A stretch of 64,000 bases of DNA, taken from Adiantum capillus-veneris (taxonomy: Eukaryota > Streptophyta > Polypodiopsida > Polypodiales > Pteridaceae). The translations under genes and the position numbers were made by a program. The notes below the pieces were generated by a model. That model saw only the letters and a program-made list of their open reading frames with translations, was not told where the DNA came from and did not search any database. This document shows positions 60,100 to 64,000 of the stretch, piece by piece; the stretch's first letter is position 1; every line of letters starts with the position of its first letter. Location: NCBI GenBank assembly GCA_014529385.2, contig CM043953.1, positions 90,587,842-90,651,841 of the forward strand, written 5' to 3'.

Positions 60100-61237
60100 C
60101 TATGCATAAGTATACTCCACCGTCTCTTGGCCATATGTAAATGTGGGTGCTGACCCCCTGACCCACTGTGGTGTGATGTTAAACACCATAACCTTGGTTT
60201 TCCCCAGGTTAGCAGACAATTCACTATCATGAGCGGATGTGTACAAATCATCTAAGTGACACTGCATCCCCTCCGGAGGGGAGTTAGAATTCAACACAAT
60301 ATCATCAACATATAACAATAGTGGGATCCATGCCCTGCCAACTGTGCTCCTCTATCACCATCCCTCTCAATGTAGTCGGAAACCTCATCCACATACATGT
60401 CAAAAATAGTGTAGGAGATAGCGGGCAACCTTGTTTCACCCCAATAGTGGAGTGAATCAAATTAGAAATCCCCTCTAGAGTGCGTACATGCCCCACCACT
60501 AACCTATATAGAGCCATGATGCCCCAAATCAACGCTATGGGTACCCCCATTTCCTACAGTTTGTGCATCAATCTAGCTTTGGGCTTTGTATCGAAGGCTT
60601 TGCGGAAATCCACAAATCAACAATAGAGCCGTCTCCCATGTGATCTCCCCTCCTCAATAATGGCTCTGAGTGTCAGAATATCATCAAGAGTAGAGAAACC
60701 TCTCCTAAAACCCACATGTCCTGCTGCCCGTACACCATCTCTCTCTGCCCATCTACTCAACGGCTGCTCAAGGATGGATGCGTACAACCGTACCAATGTG
60801 TGTCCAATCATGGTAGTGCAGTAGTTCCCAGACGCCAAGGGGTTCCCCGACTTGAAGATAGGTATAATAGAAGACAAACTCCAAGTATCAGGTACGCCCT
60901 CGCACATGGCACCGTTGAACATTACTGCTAGAAACTCTACAAGTAAATCTTTGGCATGTATAAAATGCTCTAATAGGTCATTGTGATCATATGCTCTCTT
61001 GGTCCTCATCTTGTCAATGACCTTCTTTACCATCTCAGTGGTAAAGAAAGCATGTGTGTGGGCATGGCTCTGGCGGATCCGGAAGAGGTGGCTGCCCAGA
61101 GACTGTGTAGAGAGATGATGCATAGTGTCAAAGGTGGCAGCGGAAGATGCAATGAAGGCAAGAACTGGCTTGTGATACGGTGGGCATCTCAATTCCGATC
61201 TAGAACACCTACAACACCAAACACATGAACAAGGCAC
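60100..61237 (-). pseudogene. LINE ORF2 reverse transcriptase
   Basis: Minus strand. 61237-60617: KKVIDKMRTKRAYDHN, WSLSSIIPIFKSGNPLASGNY (RT motif 1-2), ILEQPLSRWAERDG, HVGFRRGFSTLDDI. After a stop the frame reads FVDFRKAFD (catalytic Asp block), then 60550-60305 LIWGIMALY and GVKQGCPLSPTLF. 60318-60100 carries YVDDIVL (catalytic Asp pair) and ANLGKTKVMVFN. Two stops and one frame change break it. This enzyme copies LINE RNA at nicked target DNA in the nucleus. Confidence 0.92.
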
Positions 61238-61240
61238 ACC

Positions 61241-61281
61241 TATGGAGAAGAGAGATCACTAAGGTAGAATGAGACGGGACA

Positions 61282-61318
<37 letters not shown>

Positions 61319-61610
61319 CTCTCCATGCTGACAACAATCTGCTCATACAAGTGGCCTAGGGTGGTCCAACATAGAACTAACATGCCAACTGGATAGACCT
61401 GAGGTACACACAACTGCGACTGCTACTGACACTATCAATTGCTCTTGCACACGAGATCACTGACACGGTCTCCACATGGGCATCACCTCCGACATGCTCT
61501 GAGAGAATAGATGTAGTGCATCTACTCCTGGCTAGATCTAGATGTGGATCTAGATCTCGGACGAGGAAACCTCCCACTGCATAGTCACAAAGGGCCAATG
61601 ATAGGCTGCC
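61241..61610. other. Spacer between LINE and minus-strand chromovirus
   Basis: No domain recognised. Contains a (GA)n run at 61289-61314 and an 83-codon minus frame (61377-61628) without motif. Confidence 0.45.
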
Positions 61611-62170
61611 TGTAACAAACTTGGACACCCCAAGTCAAGATTCTACCGCAACACAGCAGAGATTCACTTTAAAACAGTTGACAAAAGATGACACGGCCCG
61701 GCGTAGTTCCGTGCCAAGAGGGTATTGGCCCCGAAGACTGGCGCCCCTTTCGGTATTTCTTTTTATATTAATCTGTGTGCAAAGTACAAGAGCCCGCGAG
61801 TGCTCACTCTCAGTCTTTGCGTCCAGATGCCCTAAGAAGTGAGCCCCTAAGGCTTATTTATTCTTACAAGGGATGCCCAAAAGCAGAGCCCCAAAAGTTT
61901 TTAACTCAAAATCAAAAGCAATTGATCTCCAAAAGCTTCTCAAACTCAAAAGCATTAATCTCCAAAAGTTGGCAGCGCGATTTGCTGAAATCCGTACTGT
62001 CAGCCGAAATCACGGAGTTCCATACGCTGCCACGTCAACATGTCAGCGCGTTCTGCGGCCGTCCGTAAAGTGCCACGTCAACATGTCGGCACATTTTCTG
62101 GGGGCCTTCCACGTCAGCAGTCAACGTGTGGTGTTTGTCCGAGGGCCTACCACGTCACCAGTTTGTCACA
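61611..62170 (-). repeat. 3' LTR of minus-strand chromovirus
   Basis: 560 bp. In minus sense it starts TGTGACAAACTGG after a purine tract AAGAGGGGGGGTA and ends TTTGTTACA. The shared block 'GTATTGGCCCC...TTGGCGCCCCTTTCGGTATTTCTTT' (61722-61770) recurs at about 63567-63606. Confidence 0.8.
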
Positions 62171-62748
62171 TACCCCCCCTCTTGAAAGAATTGTAATCGC
62201 CCTCGATTACGCCTGTAAAACAGACAGAGGCCATAAACTGTCTTAATAGACACTCACTGTTAGTACTGACGCAGTAGACACGACACATCTAGCACTTGTA
62301 CAAAACGACAATCACATTATCGGACATCGCAAGAAAAATCATAGACAAATTTATTCCAAATCTCAGACCATGACCATCGACAATGTATTTAGTAATTGCA
62401 CCTAGATCCATTCAGGACCTCACGGATGCCTGAATAACTAATCCTTATTGCAATCATGTCTATAGAGATTTATAAAACCGAAATGTTGTAGTCATTTCGT
62501 CTTTCAGTTCCTGCAATCAAACAAGTCAAGTACAAATCAATCATTTTCATTTTCGGGAATTCCTGTTATAAAGTCATACAGCAGAATACTACTCAGCCCT
62601 TTAGCATCCCTGAAACCCAAAGGGGGCATCAGTGACTCTAGTCAAAATCGGGGTAATCCGTTGACAAAGGAGCGGAGTGACTCCCCTCTCCTACAAACCC
62701 GCTGCACTAGATTGACCATCGCTAAACTCGGGGTTCTATCAGAGTAGA
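62171..62748 (-). other. 3' UTR of minus-strand chromovirus
   Basis: No coding. In minus sense ends with TTGTAATCGAGGGCGATTACAATTC-like inverted text and the purine tract before the LTR. Confidence 0.65.
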
Positions 62749-63440
62749 CTATGCTAAACCGAATGCTTCAAGGTAAAGTTTCAAAATCTGCGGAGTATCT
62801 GCTAGGTCCTCCTCCATCCACTTTGCATCCAATGCAGGATAGTTCTTGAATTTAACCAAGAACCACCTAATCACTTTACCTTTTATCTTTCTGTCCTTAT
62901 GTGCCAAAATCTGTTCTGGAACAAGTATCTCCTCGCTTTCCTCCAATTCGGGTTGCTCATCAGGCTCCCCATCATCGGGCACATCGCCTTTGGAAGGCTT
63001 CAATAGACTCACATGAAATGCATTGTGAATCTTCCAAGTATCGAGCACCTTGAGTCTAAAGGAGACATCATTTATCTTTTCTTTTATCTAGAAAGGGCCA
63101 TAATATCTCATGCTAAGCTTTGGCAAAAGCCACTCCTTTCCCTTCTTCTTTCTTAGGGAATGAAGTGAGCTTGCTTGCCAAATCTGTCGATGACAGTCCA
63201 AATGCCATCATGCCCACTTTGTGTCTTCGGGAGATCGAAAATGAAATCCATTGCAATACTTTCCCAGGGACAGGTGGGAATGGGTAAAGGCTGTAACAAT
63301 CCCTGTGCCTTATGCCTATCGAACTTGACCTTCTAGCATACTAAACAACTGCGTACAAAGTCGTCCACATCCTTCTTGAGTCTCGGACAAAAGAAGTAAC
63401 GCTCCACACCTTTCAAGGTGGTGTCGATGCCGCCGTCACA
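62749..63440 (-). pseudogene. Chromovirus integrase fragment with chromodomain, core deleted
   Basis: Minus strand. 63437-63340: GIDTTLKGVERYFFCPRL, then KKDVDDFVRSCLVC (zinc-finger Cys pair). Next comes [16 protein letters not shown] and [18 protein letters not shown] (first catalytic Asp), after which the text jumps to MRYYGPF, so the second Asp and Glu of the core are deleted (near 63165). 63048-62749 is open: DTWKIHNAFHVSLLKP, then a chromodomain EQILAHKDRKIKGKVIRWFLVKFKNYP and LDAKWM. Gag, protease, RT and RNase H are absent. A different subfamily from the copies at 35-43 kb, which carry a shorter linker. Confidence 0.88.
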
Positions 63441-63810
63441 AGGCGGGCACCACGTGCCAATAGAAAAGAACAGACTGAAACAGACTTTTAGCACTTCAAT
63501 AACAACTGAATTGAGAGAGAGAGAGAGACGACACGCGACACGGAGTGGCGGAATTCCATCCCAGAGAGTATTGGCCCCAAACCTTGGCGCCCCTTTCGGT
63601 ATTTCTTTATATTGCATCATCAAAGTACAAGCCGGTACTCGAGACTCTGCACACCTCATATTTAAAGGCCCTTGGCCTAAAAAGCAATTACAGTGAAAAG
63701 CCTTCAAACTTAAAAGCATCTGGTCCAAAAGCAAAGTCAAAAAACTACCATCGTAAATCACGGAAATCTGTACAACCTGCCACGTCATCATGCCAGTGCA
63801 ATTTTCAAAA
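63441..63810 (-). repeat. LTR-like copy joined to integrase
   Basis: Shares the block at 63567-63606 and general layout with the 61611 LTR but is diverged. In minus sense it runs directly into integrase zinc-finger coding, with a possible primer-site remnant TGGTGCCCGCC at about 63439-63449. Probably the 5' LTR after a large internal deletion. Its outer end was not found. Confidence 0.55.
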
Positions 63811-64000
63811 ATCTCCCTACTGCCCTTAGGGTTAGGGTTAGGGTTAGGGTTTCTGCACTTTTAGGGATTTCTGGCAACAGAATTGGGGGTGAGTGGCATA
63901 GCATACAACAAAGCACTAAGAGGACAGCCTTGCCTAATCGAACAGCCAAGAGGCCAAGATTCCGTCAATTCGCCTTCTAGAATCCCTCAGGACATACTGT
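63811..64000. other. Window end with TTAGGG run
   Basis: 63827-63850 holds four TTAGGG units ending in GTTTCTGC. No gene. Confidence 0.6.

Larger units (their letters stand above)
57396..61240 (-). mobile_element. Non-LTR retrotransposon (LINE), split by a solo LTR
   Basis: Minus strand. RT text lies at 61237-60100 and the C-terminal region at 58786-57550, with the 58792-60019 insertion between. In minus sense it ends TAATAACATTTCATTTCATCT followed by CT repeats (57396-57424), a LINE-type tail. The 5' end is not defined; no ORF1 or AP endonuclease was recognised, so it is probably 5'-truncated near 61240. It lies upstream of the EF-hand exons, perhaps in an intron of that gene. Confidence 0.85.

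Noticed and set aside
61377-61628. Minus-strand 83-codon frame as LINE ORF1
   Set aside because: No coiled-coil, RRM or zinc knuckle visible, and it crosses the LTR edge at 61611.

Overview
This looks like nuclear DNA of a land plant with a large, repeat-filled genome. Evidence: plant-type Ty3/gypsy chromovirus, Athila/Tat-like and Ty1/copia LTR retrotransposons, a plant-style LINE, initiator-Met tRNA primer sites (TATCAGAG), GT-AG introns, and very long CT/GA, CA/GT microsatellites. A fern or other seed-free plant would fit, but the sequence does not settle the species. No bacterial operon, CRISPR array, tRNA or rRNA was seen. Nearly everything is transposon sequence, much of it nested, inverted or decayed.

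Left third. A mini copia-type element (342-993), a decayed copy of ribosomal protein eL19 (minus, 4235-4582), then a 14.2 kb Athila/Tat-like element (5099-19300) with both LTRs, primer site and polypurine tract. It keeps a broken gag and protease but shows no reverse transcriptase. Nested in it is a younger gag-only LTR element (11208-16909) with about 1.7 kb LTRs and one intact gag frame.

Middle. 19.3-24.2 kb has no gene I recognise but contains an AT-rich degenerate repeat and a three-fold hairpin repeat. At 24198-29836 is a complete minus-strand copia element with a perfect 5-bp target duplication whose central 1.8 kb (integrase C-terminus, RT, start of RNase H) is inverted. A degenerate ~60-bp satellite with two hairpins (31.6-32.7 kb) and an unknown coding relic follow. 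From 33449 to 44560 two copies of one chromovirus family lie on opposite strands (left minus, right plus), with three related ~1.4-1.6 kb LTRs. The right copy keeps protease remnant, RT, RNase H, integrase and chromodomain, broken by small frameshifts. A short non-autonomous copia element (44694-48356, 5-bp duplication) is inserted in the zinc-knuckle coding region of an older minus-strand copia gag.

Right third. A decayed unknown coding sequence (minus, 51037-51850), a decayed plus-strand copia pol (51866-53640), and the only convincing host gene: the 3' exons of a calcineurin-B-like EF-hand protein (minus, 55366-57090). Upstream of these exons lies a minus-strand LINE (about 57400-61240) split by a 1228-bp solo-LTR-like insertion with near-perfect 5-bp flanks. 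The window ends with a deleted minus-strand chromovirus (61611 to about 63810) and a short TTAGGG run.

The genes do not form a pathway. What they show is a record of successive transposon insertion, deletion and inversion around one small host gene.
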